This document shows, piece after piece, positions 17,407 to 24,694 of a stretch of 53,960 nt of DNA. The notes beneath the pieces are model-generated. The model had not been told where the DNA came from, did not search any database, and saw nothing but the letters and a program-made list of their open reading frames with translations. The DNA is from Bryobacterales bacterium (GTDB lineage Bacteria > Acidobacteriota > Terriglobia > Bryobacterales > Bryobacteraceae): positions 5,561 through 59,520 of the forward strand of contig PLFE01000054.1 of NCBI GenBank assembly GCA_003136675.1, in the 5' to 3' direction. Positions within the stretch are counted from its first letter, which is position 1. The number at the start of each line of letters is the position of its first letter. Position numbers and translations under genes: made by a program.

Positions 17407-18090
17407 ATGAAATTGCAATCACTAATCACCACCAGTATCTTAACCGCGGCAGTGGGATTACTTCCGTTTGCGGCCCAGGCCGATGAATGGAACAAAAGGA
17501 CCACGCTTACTGTCCATGAACGGATACAAGTGAAAGACCAGGTCCTGGACCCCGGTACCTATGTCTTCAAGCTGCTCGATACCGTAGCGGACCGGCACGT
17601 CGTCCAAATCTTCAATGCCGATCAGACGCACTTGATCAACACGCTCCTCACCATACCGGCTTATCGCATGGAACCGACGGGTAAGTCGCAGTTTGCGTTC
17701 TGGGAAACACCCTCCGGATATGTGAAGGCACTCCGCACCTGGTATTATCCCGGCGATAACTACGGCCAGGAATTTACCTACCCGAAGCACCTGGCGACGC
17801 TGGCGATGGCGATTGCGCCTCCACAGGTAGCGACTCCTGAACCTCAAGCGGCGCCTGAACCACAAGCGGCGGCCCCTCAGATGGAAATGCAGCAGGAAAC
17901 GGCCACCCAGCAACAGGCACCTGAGCAAATCGCTCAGGACGAAGCCCCTCCCGCTCCCGCGCAACCTGAGCCTGCGGCGCCAGAAACCACCACTCTGCCA
18001 AAGACTAGCAGCCCCTATCCATTGGTCGGTTTGGGTGGTCTTCTGTTTATCGGAGCATTCAGCGCACTACGTTTGAAGAGATCGTTCTAA
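17407..18090 (+). CDS. Secreted protein with Pro/Gln/Ala-rich stalk and LPxT-type C-terminal sorting signal
   Basis: The start at 17407 is preferred over the ATG at 17386 because AAGGA lies 11 bases upstream and MKLQSLITTSILTAAVGLLPFAAQA is a clean signal peptide. The mature ~110-residue domain (HERIQVKDQVLDPGTYVFKL, VVQIFNADQTHLI) resembles small acidobacterial secreted beta proteins of unknown function. A low-complexity Pro/Gln/Glu/Ala stalk follows. The end is a sortase signal: LPKTS encoded at 17995-18009, a hydrophobic helix (YPLVGLGGLLFIGAFSA) and the basic tail RLKRSF. The sortase gene starts eight bases downstream, which supports a dedicated enzyme-substrate pair. Confidence 0.85.
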   Translation: MKLQSLITTSILTAAVGLLPFAAQADEWNKRTTLTVHERIQVKDQVLDPGTYVFKLLDTVADRHVVQIFNADQTHLINTLLTIPAYRMEPTGKSQFAFWETPSGYVKALRTWYYPGDNYGQEFTYPKHLATLAMAIAPPQVATPEPQAAPEPQAAAPQMEMQQETATQQQAPEQIAQDEAPPAPAQPEPAAPETTTLPKTSSPYPLVGLGGLLFIGAFSALRLKRSF

Positions 18091-18097
18091 CAGGAGA

Positions 18098-19102
18098 ATG
18101 CAATTGAGACGGCGAACCAGAGGCAGGATTCACTTCGAGCGATTCCTGCTTCTCACCGGATTAGGGTGCGTCGGCATATGGATATTCTCCGTCGCCGGCA
18201 CCGCGGTCTACCAGGACTGGGGAAACTGGGCGTTTAATCAAAAGCTCCGGCGCGAGCCTGCGGGCGTGGCGGCCTACCTGAGCTCGAAGATCCGGCGGCA
18301 ACCGTCGCCACACATCACAGATAAACCGGCTATCCCGGTGCCTGCGCAGGCACCGCGCATTTTGGAGACTGGAGCTGTGATCGGACGCCTGGCGATTCCG
18401 CGTCTGCATCTCAGTTCCATGGTTCGAGAGGGATCCGGCGAAACCACGCTGGCGATTGCCCTCGGTCACATTCCGGGGACCGCGATTCCAGGCGAGAAAG
18501 GCAACGTGGGAGTCGCCGGACATCGGGACAAGCTGTTTCGCGGACTCCGCAATATTCAAAATAACGACCTGATTGAGTTTCAGACGTTATCTGGAACATA
18601 CTCGTATCGTGTCGAGAGAACCGACATCGTGTCACCCCGCGACGTTGGTGTGTTGAAGCCCGGCCCCCACGCGGAACTCACGCTGGTGACCTGCTATCCC
18701 TTCTACTATGTGGGACCCGCGCCCAATCGATACATCGTGCGGGCGCGAGAAGTGACTCCGGCGGCTACAACCGAACAGCCTGGAGCCAGCCCGCAAGCCA
18801 GTCCGCAAGCCATCAGCCGCCTGAAGGAACCAATGCCTGCTCAGGGCAGAACGATGTTCTCGCTGAGCACGAACCACAGCCGGCAGCTGGCCCCTGGAGT
18901 TTCCATCGGGCTCACTGACACCAATATCGCCGATCACCAACTGAACGGATGGCTATGGCTGGCTGCGGAACATCGCACTATCTGGCTTCACAACCAAACG
19001 CCGCAGATGATTTATGGTGCTTCTGATGGCAGAACACGTAGATTGGTGATTACCGGTATCGGCAGTAACTCGATAACTGGCTATCTTGCCGCATCCAGCT
19101 AG
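18098..19102 (+). CDS. Class D-like sortase with long C-terminal extension
   Basis: 334 residues. After an N-terminal membrane anchor (FLLLTGLGCVGIWIFSVAG) comes the sortase barrel with IGRLAIPRLHLSSMV. The catalytic His is in VAGHRDKLFRGL (H142), the Cys in LVTCYPFYYVG (C199) and the Arg in PNRYIVRA (R211). The core ends near residue 220. About 110 further residues follow, with GRTMFSLSTNHSRQLAPG and a beta-rich end whose function is unknown. The ATG at 18098 is only one base from AGGAG, while the in-frame TTG at 18104 has a seven-base spacing, so TTG may be the true start. The enzyme should cleave LPxT-type signals; the upstream gene supplies one. The acceptor in this Gram-negative envelope is unknown. 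Confidence 0.9.
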   Translation: MQLRRRTRGRIHFERFLLLTGLGCVGIWIFSVAGTAVYQDWGNWAFNQKLRREPAGVAAYLSSKIRRQPSPHITDKPAIPVPAQAPRILETGAVIGRLAIPRLHLSSMVREGSGETTLAIALGHIPGTAIPGEKGNVGVAGHRDKLFRGLRNIQNNDLIEFQTLSGTYSYRVERTDIVSPRDVGVLKPGPHAELTLVTCYPFYYVGPAPNRYIVRAREVTPAATTEQPGASPQASPQAISRLKEPMPAQGRTMFSLSTNHSRQLAPGVSIGLTDTNIADHQLNGWLWLAAEHRTIWLHNQTPQMIYGASDGRTRRLVITGIGSNSITGYLAASS

Positions 19103-19842
19103 GGCTTGGTTTGCACCAGCCATACCAAATAACCCGAGATGGCCTCCAACTCAGCATCCGAGTAATTCTGTACGGCGTCGGCATGGGACCATGCGCCACC
19201 CGGCGTGATGTGAACCTGCGCTGGCTGGAAGGTGCGCAGCACGGGCAGAGAGGAACTGAGGTCGTGAACCCGAACAGTATCCGCCGACTGCTCCACGATC
19301 AAACCAGGAAAAGGTTCTTCATCGGCTGGCTTCGCGGTGACGATGCGCGTCGCCGGAATCGCCCGCAAGTTGCGAAATCTCTCAGGCGCGAGGGTACTCA
19401 GATCCGTCCCCACTGCCGAGCCGCGCTCCTCCAGTTCATGACACTTCCCACAACCACCCATACGAACGGCGTCGAAAAACAGAGCTTTGCCTTCCCGAAC
19501 CGAAGCCGGAATTTCGCGCGCGCCCGGCTTCGCGGCCTCGGCTGGCGCGGGACCAGACAATGACACCACATACTGCGCGACAGCCTCAACATCCTCGGAT
19601 TTCAACTGCTTCGCAAAACCCGGCATCGAAGTACCCGCCCTTCCGTACATGACGAGCGCAAAAACGTCTCCGGCTTTGAAAGCGCGCCCGGTAAGCTGCG
19701 GAGCTCGCCCGGCAGTCCCATTCGCGCCGTGGCAATAGGCTACCGAGCAAGTGGTTCGGAAAATCTCCGCTCCGCGCTTCACCTGGGGACTTTCCGCGCG
19801 GAGCAATGTCGCACTCAGCAGCGCCCAGGCAACGCGCCTCAT
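19099..19842 (-). CDS. Diheme c-type cytochrome, partner of the PQQ dehydrogenase
   Basis: 247 residues from the ATG at 19842, which overlaps the dehydrogenase stop by one base and gives the signal peptide MRRVAWALLSATLLRAESP. The first heme motif is CSVAYCH, a CX4CH spacing rather than the usual CXXCH, followed by GANGTAGRAPQL and a likely Met ligand in GTSMPGF. The second is a normal CGKCH with ELEERGSAVGTDLS. The C-terminal part has a domain often seen after heme domains in acidobacterial/planctomycete proteins (GLIVEQSADTVRVHDLS, SDAELEAISGYLVWL). It probably takes electrons from the upstream quinoprotein in the periplasm. Confidence 0.85.
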   Translation of the reverse strand: MRRVAWALLSATLLRAESPQVKRGAEIFRTTCSVAYCHGANGTAGRAPQLTGRAFKAGDVFALVMYGRAGTSMPGFAKQLKSEDVEAVAQYVVSLSGPAPAEAAKPGAREIPASVREGKALFFDAVRMGGCGKCHELEERGSAVGTDLSTLAPERFRNLRAIPATRIVTAKPADEEPFPGLIVEQSADTVRVHDLSSSLPVLRTFQPAQVHITPGGAWSHADAVQNYSDAELEAISGYLVWLVQTKP

Positions 19843-21476
19843 TACTTCACCTCCGGCAGCGCGAACACCACCAACGCGGACCCAGGCCGAGCCGTTGGCG
19901 CGTCCGGCCAAAGGGCCTTTTGCGCTCCCGCGATAATGGAACCCCACCCTGTGGGGGTCGCAATATATTGGCGTCCGCCGATTGCATAAGTGACCGCCGA
20001 CCCGCGATGCCCTGCACCTGTCTGGAACGTCCAGAGACGCGTTCCGGTCCTGGCATCCAATGCGAAAAAGTCACCTTCGGGGTCGCCGGTGAAGACCAGA
20101 TCGCCGGCCGTGGCCAATACGGAGGCCATGATCCAGGTGGTTACCGGAAAGATCCACTTACGCTCTCCCGTGAGAGGATCATAGGCGGCCACATAGCCCT
20201 CCTGCTTCCCACCCGGCGGCGGCTTCATGACCCAACTGCCTCCAATGAAGTCCTTTCCCTCTGAAACTTCCTCGTCGCGCGCTACCAGATCGTTACAAAT
20301 TTCCTGAACGGGCAGATACAGCCATCTGGTACGCGGTGAATAGGCACCCTGGTTCCAGTTCTTGGCGCCGATTGCGCTGGGGCACACCAGCTTCGAAGTC
20401 CCCAGTTCCGGATCAAGCCTGCCCACCAGTTTGCCGTCCTCCGTAATCCCCTTCACCCAGTTGATGTTTTTAGCAAATGGCCACGCCTTCAGGAACTCGC
20501 CGGTGGTGCGGTCGAGCATCCACACATACCCGGTCTTGTTGGCCTGCATCACCACCTGGCGGGTACGGCCCTTCAGGCGCAGATCTAACAGGTACAACTC
20601 GAAAGCCGCATCGTAGTCCCAAACATCTTGCGGGACTTCCTGGTAATGCCATTTCAACTTGCCCGTATCGGGGTCAATGGCGACGATGCTGGCGGTGTAA
20701 AGATTATCGCCGCGGCGTTTGGACGCGTTCAGATCCGATGAAGCGTTGCCGACGCCCCAGTAGAGCAGGTTCAATTCCGGATCGAATGAGCCGGTCATCC
20801 ATGTGGAACCGCCGCCCAGGCGCCAGCTATCTCCCGGCCACGTTTCATGGCCCGGCTCGCCCGGAGCGGGGATGGTGTAGAAGCGCCAGCGCATGCGGCC
20901 GGTGTTCACGTCGAAAGCAGTGAGATAGCCGCGATGCGCGGAATCGCCGCCCGTGACGCCCGCGACGACAATGGCCTTCACCACCAACGGCGCTCCCGTG
21001 ATGCTGCAGCCGCACTGGCGCGAATCCTCCACGTTGACGCGCCATTGCTCCGCGCCCGTTTTCTGATCGATCGCCACGATGTGGTTGTCCGCCGTGCCCA
21101 GGAAGACATGCCCGTGGCCCACAGCGACCCCGCGATTTTGCTTCCCGTAGGGGAGGGCCTTGCCAAGCGTGAAGTGATACTCCCAAATGACGCGGCCCGT
21201 AGCGCCGTCGAGCGCGAACACCCAGGCGTTGGAGGTGGAGAGGTAGATGATGCCATCGATCACGATGGGCGTGGCTTGGAGGCCGTTCTCGTAATCACCC
21301 GTCTGGAAGATCCAGGCCGGCGCGAGAGTTTTGACGTTGGAGGTGTTGATCTGGTCGAGCGCGCTGTAGCGTAAGGCGGAGTGGGTGCCGCCGTAACTTG
21401 GCCAGTCGTTTCGAGTGCCGATGTCGGCGGCGAGTAAGGTGCTGGCGAGTAGGGCGAGCAGAGTCAGGAATTTCAT
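19842..21476 (-). CDS. Secreted PQQ-dependent (quinoprotein) alcohol dehydrogenase-like protein
   Basis: 544 residues with signal peptide MKFLTLLALLASTLLAA. The propeller carries WPSYGGTHSALRYSALDQIN, GATGRVIWEYHF and GTADNHIVAIDQKTGAEQW. A cysteine pair in RQCGCSITGAP replaces the vicinal Cys-Cys of methanol dehydrogenases. WMTGSFDPELNLLYWGVGNASSD and EVPQDVWDYD fit the PQQ/Ca2+ site region. Its length fits the eight-bladed catalytic subunit without a fused heme domain; the heme domains are supplied by the next gene, overlapping by one base. The alcohol or sugar substrate is not predictable. No PQQ biosynthesis genes are in the window. Confidence 0.88.
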   Translation of the reverse strand: MKFLTLLALLASTLLAADIGTRNDWPSYGGTHSALRYSALDQINTSNVKTLAPAWIFQTGDYENGLQATPIVIDGIIYLSTSNAWVFALDGATGRVIWEYHFTLGKALPYGKQNRGVAVGHGHVFLGTADNHIVAIDQKTGAEQWRVNVEDSRQCGCSITGAPLVVKAIVVAGVTGGDSAHRGYLTAFDVNTGRMRWRFYTIPAPGEPGHETWPGDSWRLGGGSTWMTGSFDPELNLLYWGVGNASSDLNASKRRGDNLYTASIVAIDPDTGKLKWHYQEVPQDVWDYDAAFELYLLDLRLKGRTRQVVMQANKTGYVWMLDRTTGEFLKAWPFAKNINWVKGITEDGKLVGRLDPELGTSKLVCPSAIGAKNWNQGAYSPRTRWLYLPVQEICNDLVARDEEVSEGKDFIGGSWVMKPPPGGKQEGYVAAYDPLTGERKWIFPVTTWIMASVLATAGDLVFTGDPEGDFFALDARTGTRLWTFQTGAGHRGSAVTYAIGGRQYIATPTGWGSIIAGAQKALWPDAPTARPGSALVVFALPEVK

Positions 21477-21748
21477 TGAGACCGTATTACGCTATCACGG
21501 GTGTGGTCATAGGCCGTGTGGTCCGTCCGGCCAGGCTGAATATCGGCTCGTTCCTTGGCAGGGTGGGCGAGCGTCGAATATGGGCTGCGTTTGGCGATCC
21601 CCTTCATCCGCCGATATCGGCGAAATCATTGGAAGTGTCGCCGTTGCGCGCGACGGAAACCACCGCGTCCGCGAACCATCAGGGGTCCGTCATGATGACC
21701 AAAGTCGCGGTGCCCGCGCCGAATTGCGTGAGACGTAGGTTGTCCCAG

Positions 21749-22455
21749 CTAGTGGACGCGGGTGAAGCGCAAATCCCAGACGCGATCGTCGCCGGCTCTG
21801 AGGGCAACGACCTTGTTAGACGCTCCTCGGACAAAATAAATCGAATCGCCGGAGGGTGTTTCGAACCCGTCACGGAAAGTGGGCCGAAGCGTCACTGGAT
21901 TATTCGTCCCAATCCGATAAGTCATCTCGCCGGGTTTGTTGCCGGGCTCGAGCCTCAGCGTGGTTCCCGTTTCATGGCTCTCGTACTCACCAGCCAGGGT
22001 CGCGAGTTCGGCTGAGGTGGGCTGGACGGGCTCGACGCGCTCATAGAGTACTTCCGCATTCTGTGAGATGAACCGCAAGCGAAGTGGCGCGCCGCCGTCG
22101 ACAATTAGCGACAGATCCGCGCTTAGCAGGAATCTGCCTGGCGCTACGGGCACGAGCCCTGTTTTGCCGGGATCGGTCGTAAGTTTGCCATCGCGCCAGT
22201 TGATTCGGGTGACCGTGTTATCGCGCAGATTTCGATACATGCCAGCCAGTTTTTCCAGCGTTGCCGGGTCGGCGACGTAGCTCGTCGCCGATGGTTTGAT
22301 TGCCGCGGCGCCGGTCCATAGGGCCGCCGTATCCCGACCCAGTTTTGTCGGATTCGCCGCGGCGGAGTTACAAAGCACCGCGACCGACACCGCCTGATCC
22401 GGATACCGAGCCAGCCAAGTGCGATAACCGCCGGCGCTGTGCGGCGCGCGCTGCT
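21749..22455 (-). pseudogene. Remnant of a serine beta-lactamase-like hydrolase (C-terminal part)
   Basis: An intact reading segment of about 213 codons (ending at 21749) starts mid-protein: upstream in the same frame, codons give PHSAGGYRTWLARYPDQAVS before VAVLCNSAAANPTKL. That is the C-terminal signature of class C beta-lactamase-family serine hydrolases. A DUF3471-like beta domain follows (LAGMYRNLRDNTVTRI, LAGEYESHETGTTLRL). The catalytic SxxK and YxN regions are missing: the frame meets a stop about 75 bases above the GTG used for the 213-codon segment. I therefore read it as a 5'-deleted relic. The 270 bases downstream (21477-21748) show nothing recognisable. Confidence 0.6.
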
Positions 22456-22538
22456 GGCGTAGTGACTTCGCCGGGCCGCGCCAATTTTCTCAAGACACCT
22501 GCCTCATCCAACTCGATTCACGCGAATCAGCTTGTTCC

Positions 22539-22915
22539 TCATGTCTTGCTCAGCCGTAACCGCGCTGTTGATTCGCTGAGCCAGCGCGGTCCTCGGTTCG
22601 GTGCCGATGGAGCCGAAGGAAATGTCGGCGATTGTTCGTCAACAAGACTCGTGCTTCCGGGCGCAAAGGCCAGGACTGCAGGATCAGGCACGGCGCGATT
22701 TGCTTTTCCTGCATCGACTGAAGTTACGGCCTCGTGTCCCAGCGGGCGCAATTCCGTGACCGCTAAATCGCATGGCGCAGACTTCAGCACCTCGACGTGG
22801 CGCTGCCGCATTTCCCCAATGCCCTGCCGCCCACCCATGAAGTCGGGAAGGTACGCGTCGGAGTAATCGAGTCCTCAGGCCCAGGGAACAGTCCTCTTAT
22901 GTCGGGGATTTTCAT
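22539..22915 (-). pseudogene. Frameshifted, unidentified gene downstream of cystathionine beta-synthase
   Basis: A good start is visible: AGGAGG eight bases before the ATG at 22915, reading MKIPDIRGLFPGPED. After about 14 codons protein-like sequence continues only in another frame: DYSDAYLPDFMGGRQGIGEM, then RHVEVLKSAPCDLAVTEL and RPLGHEAV. That frame runs to 22539. An in-frame stop just upstream of the second segment means the two halves can be joined only by a frameshift. I do not recognise the family. The start lies 11 bases after the CBS stop, so the intact ancestor was probably co-transcribed with it. Confidence 0.45.
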
Positions 22916-22926
22916 TTTCCGTCCTC

Positions 22927-24303
22927 CTATTTCAGCCGCCTCCGCAAATGCGCCAGTAAATCCGATCTCGTAATCAATCCCAAAAACTTCCCGCCATCCA
23001 TCACGAGCGCCACCAATCCCATGTCCAGCACACCCAGCACGGTTTCCAAAGTCGCCGACACCGGCACGGTCTCCAACTTCGAAGTCATCGCCGAGCGAAC
23101 TGGATGCCGAAACCGCGACTCGTCCTCCTGTACCGCCAGCAACACGTCGGATTCATCCAGAATGCCCACCGGCTGCCCCGCCTCAATCACCGGAACCTGC
23201 GACACATCCGCCACGCGCATGCGCTGGAACGCTGTCAGCAGAGGATCGTCCGGCGTAACCGTGATCAGCGCGCCCTCTTCATAGCGCCGCGTCAGCAGTT
23301 CCCGCAGGTCACCCGTTCGCGGCCGTTCCACGTAGCCCTGATCCATCATCCAGTAGTCGTTGTACATCTTCGAGAGATACTTATTGCCCGTATCGCAAAT
23401 GAACGTCACCACGCGCTGCGGCGTCTTCTGCTCCCGGCAATAGCGCAGCGCCGCCGCCACCAGGCAACCGGATGACGAGCCGCCAAGCATGCCAAAGCGA
23501 CGCAGCAGATCGCGCGCCGTTTCGAAGCTCTCCGCATCCGGGATGGAGTACGCGTACCGCACCCTCGAAAAATCGGCAATCGCCGGAATCGAGCTCTGCC
23601 CGATCCCCTCCACCGCGTATGGCCCCTGCTTACCCGGCATCCCGTCCTTCACATAGCCCGCCAGCGCGGACCCCTGCGGATCGGCTAGAACCATCTCCGT
23701 ATGTGGACTCACCCGCGCAAAGAAGCGGCTCAGCCCCGTGATGGTCCCGCCGGAGCCCACGCCGCACACCACCGCGTCCACGTCGTGCCCCATCTGCTCC
23801 CAGATCTCCGGCCCCGTGGTCAGCTCATGCGCCAGCGGATTGGCTTCGTTCTTGAATTGGTTGACGTTGTAGATGTCGTGGCCTTCCGCCGCGATCCGCG
23901 CCGCCATATTCATGTAGTGCTCCGGATGATCGGAGCCAACGTCCGACCGGGTCAGCCGGATGTCACACCCAAAGGCGCGTAAATGCGCGATCTTTTCCGC
24001 CGACATTTTATCGGGCAGAACCAGGATCAGCTTGTAGCCTTTGGCCGCAGCAACCAGAGCCAGGCCCAGTCCTGTGTTCCCGGCCGTCGCCTCCACAATC
24101 GTGCCGCCGGGCTTCAACACGCCTGACTCCTCGGCCGCCCGAATCATGCTCACCGACATGCGGTCCTTAATGGAACCGCCCGGGTTTTCGTTCTCCAGCT
24201 TCAGAAACAGGCGGCAAACGCCCGTGTCGAAGCCTGTCAACTCAACCAGCGGTGTATTGCCGATCAGATCCAAAACGTTGTCGGGAATGGCATATGCGGG
24301 CAC
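22927..24303 (-). CDS. cbs: Cystathionine beta-synthase (PLP domain plus two CBS domains)
   Basis: 458 residues. The N-terminal PLP domain resembles cysteine synthase: DLIGNTPLVELTG, LKLENENPGGSIKDRM with the PLP lysine K46, VEATAGNTGLGLALVAAAKG and GVGSGGTITGLSRF. From about residue 335 there are two CBS repeats (LITVTPDDPLLTAFQRMRV and LGLITRSDLLAHLRRRLK), which distinguish it from plain cysteine synthase. It condenses serine or acetylserine with homocysteine to cystathionine. With the cystathionine gamma-lyase/synthase at 16065 it could form a transsulfuration route. No heme-binding N-terminus is present. Confidence 0.92.
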   Translation of the reverse strand: MPAYAIPDNVLDLIGNTPLVELTGFDTGVCRLFLKLENENPGGSIKDRMSVSMIRAAEESGVLKPGGTIVEATAGNTGLGLALVAAAKGYKLILVLPDKMSAEKIAHLRAFGCDIRLTRSDVGSDHPEHYMNMAARIAAEGHDIYNVNQFKNEANPLAHELTTGPEIWEQMGHDVDAVVCGVGSGGTITGLSRFFARVSPHTEMVLADPQGSALAGYVKDGMPGKQGPYAVEGIGQSSIPAIADFSRVRYAYSIPDAESFETARDLLRRFGMLGGSSSGCLVAAALRYCREQKTPQRVVTFICDTGNKYLSKMYNDYWMMDQGYVERPRTGDLRELLTRRYEEGALITVTPDDPLLTAFQRMRVADVSQVPVIEAGQPVGILDESDVLLAVQEDESRFRHPVRSAMTSKLETVPVSATLETVLGVLDMGLVALVMDGGKFLGLITRSDLLAHLRRRLK

Positions 24304-24494
24304 GTCCGCATCCTACCGCATTGGCCCGTTTCCGCGCTTCATCCGGGGCCGGTGCCCATGAAAATGGAGATCTTTTCCTATTCCTTTGAATAACTTACGG
24401 GTTAATTATGGCCTCGGGCCGAGTTTCTGACGATAGCTTCGAGTCAGGAAGGCCGTGGACATAAACCAGGCCGAAACTGGAAAGGAATCAGACA

Positions 24495-24551
24495 ATGGGA
24501 CACGATCCGATCATCACAGCGATTTTCCATCTCTTCAGCTGGCCCTGGTAA
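24495..24551 (+). CDS. Candidate 18-residue peptide ending in SWPW
   Basis: ATG at 24495 with AAAGGA eight to thirteen bases upstream, and TAA at 24549. The product is MGHDPIITAIFHLFSWPW: short, hydrophobic, two His, one Asp, and a Trp-rich C-terminus. It has no match I can name. It could be a leader peptide, a small secreted or membrane-active peptide, or a chance frame. Its position 143 bases before the CHAT gene on the same strand makes it worth testing. It lacks the Glu-x3-Tyr pattern of PqqA. Confidence 0.35.
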   Translation: MGHDPIITAIFHLFSWPW

Positions 24552-24616
24552 TTTAATCCGTAATTCGTCGCGTTCCAGGCGCGCGTGCTCCAAAATTCAA
24601 CTACAATTCTAGTCAA

Positions 24617-24655
24617 ATGAAAAAAGCCGATCCGGCCATCTCTCTTTGGTGGTAA
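24617..24655 (+). CDS. Candidate 12-residue peptide ending in LWW
   Basis: ATG at 24617, TAA at 24653; the product is MKKADPAISLWW. No clear Shine-Dalgarno is visible, so confidence is low. It is recorded because a second short frame in the same leader also ends in a tryptophan-rich C-terminus just ahead of the CHAT gene. Confidence 0.15.
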   Translation: MKKADPAISLWW

Positions 24656-24694
24656 ACTGTACGAAATATCACTAAAGAGAGTGGCTCCTGTTTT

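Larger units (their letters stand above)
24304..24694 (+). promoter_or_regulatory. 391-base intergenic leader before the CHAT gene
   Basis: This region lies between the divergent cystathionine beta-synthase and CHAT genes. It contains the two very short candidate peptides listed separately and an imperfect hairpin with CTGAC/GTCAG arms near 24426-24450. I could not fix a confident -35/-10 pair. It is unusually long for this window, where most intergenic gaps are under 150 bases. Confidence 0.3.

Noticed and set aside
24495..24551. PqqA precursor for the nearby quinoprotein
   Set aside because: The 18-residue product lacks the Glu-x3-Tyr pattern required for PQQ synthesis and no pqq genes are adjacent.
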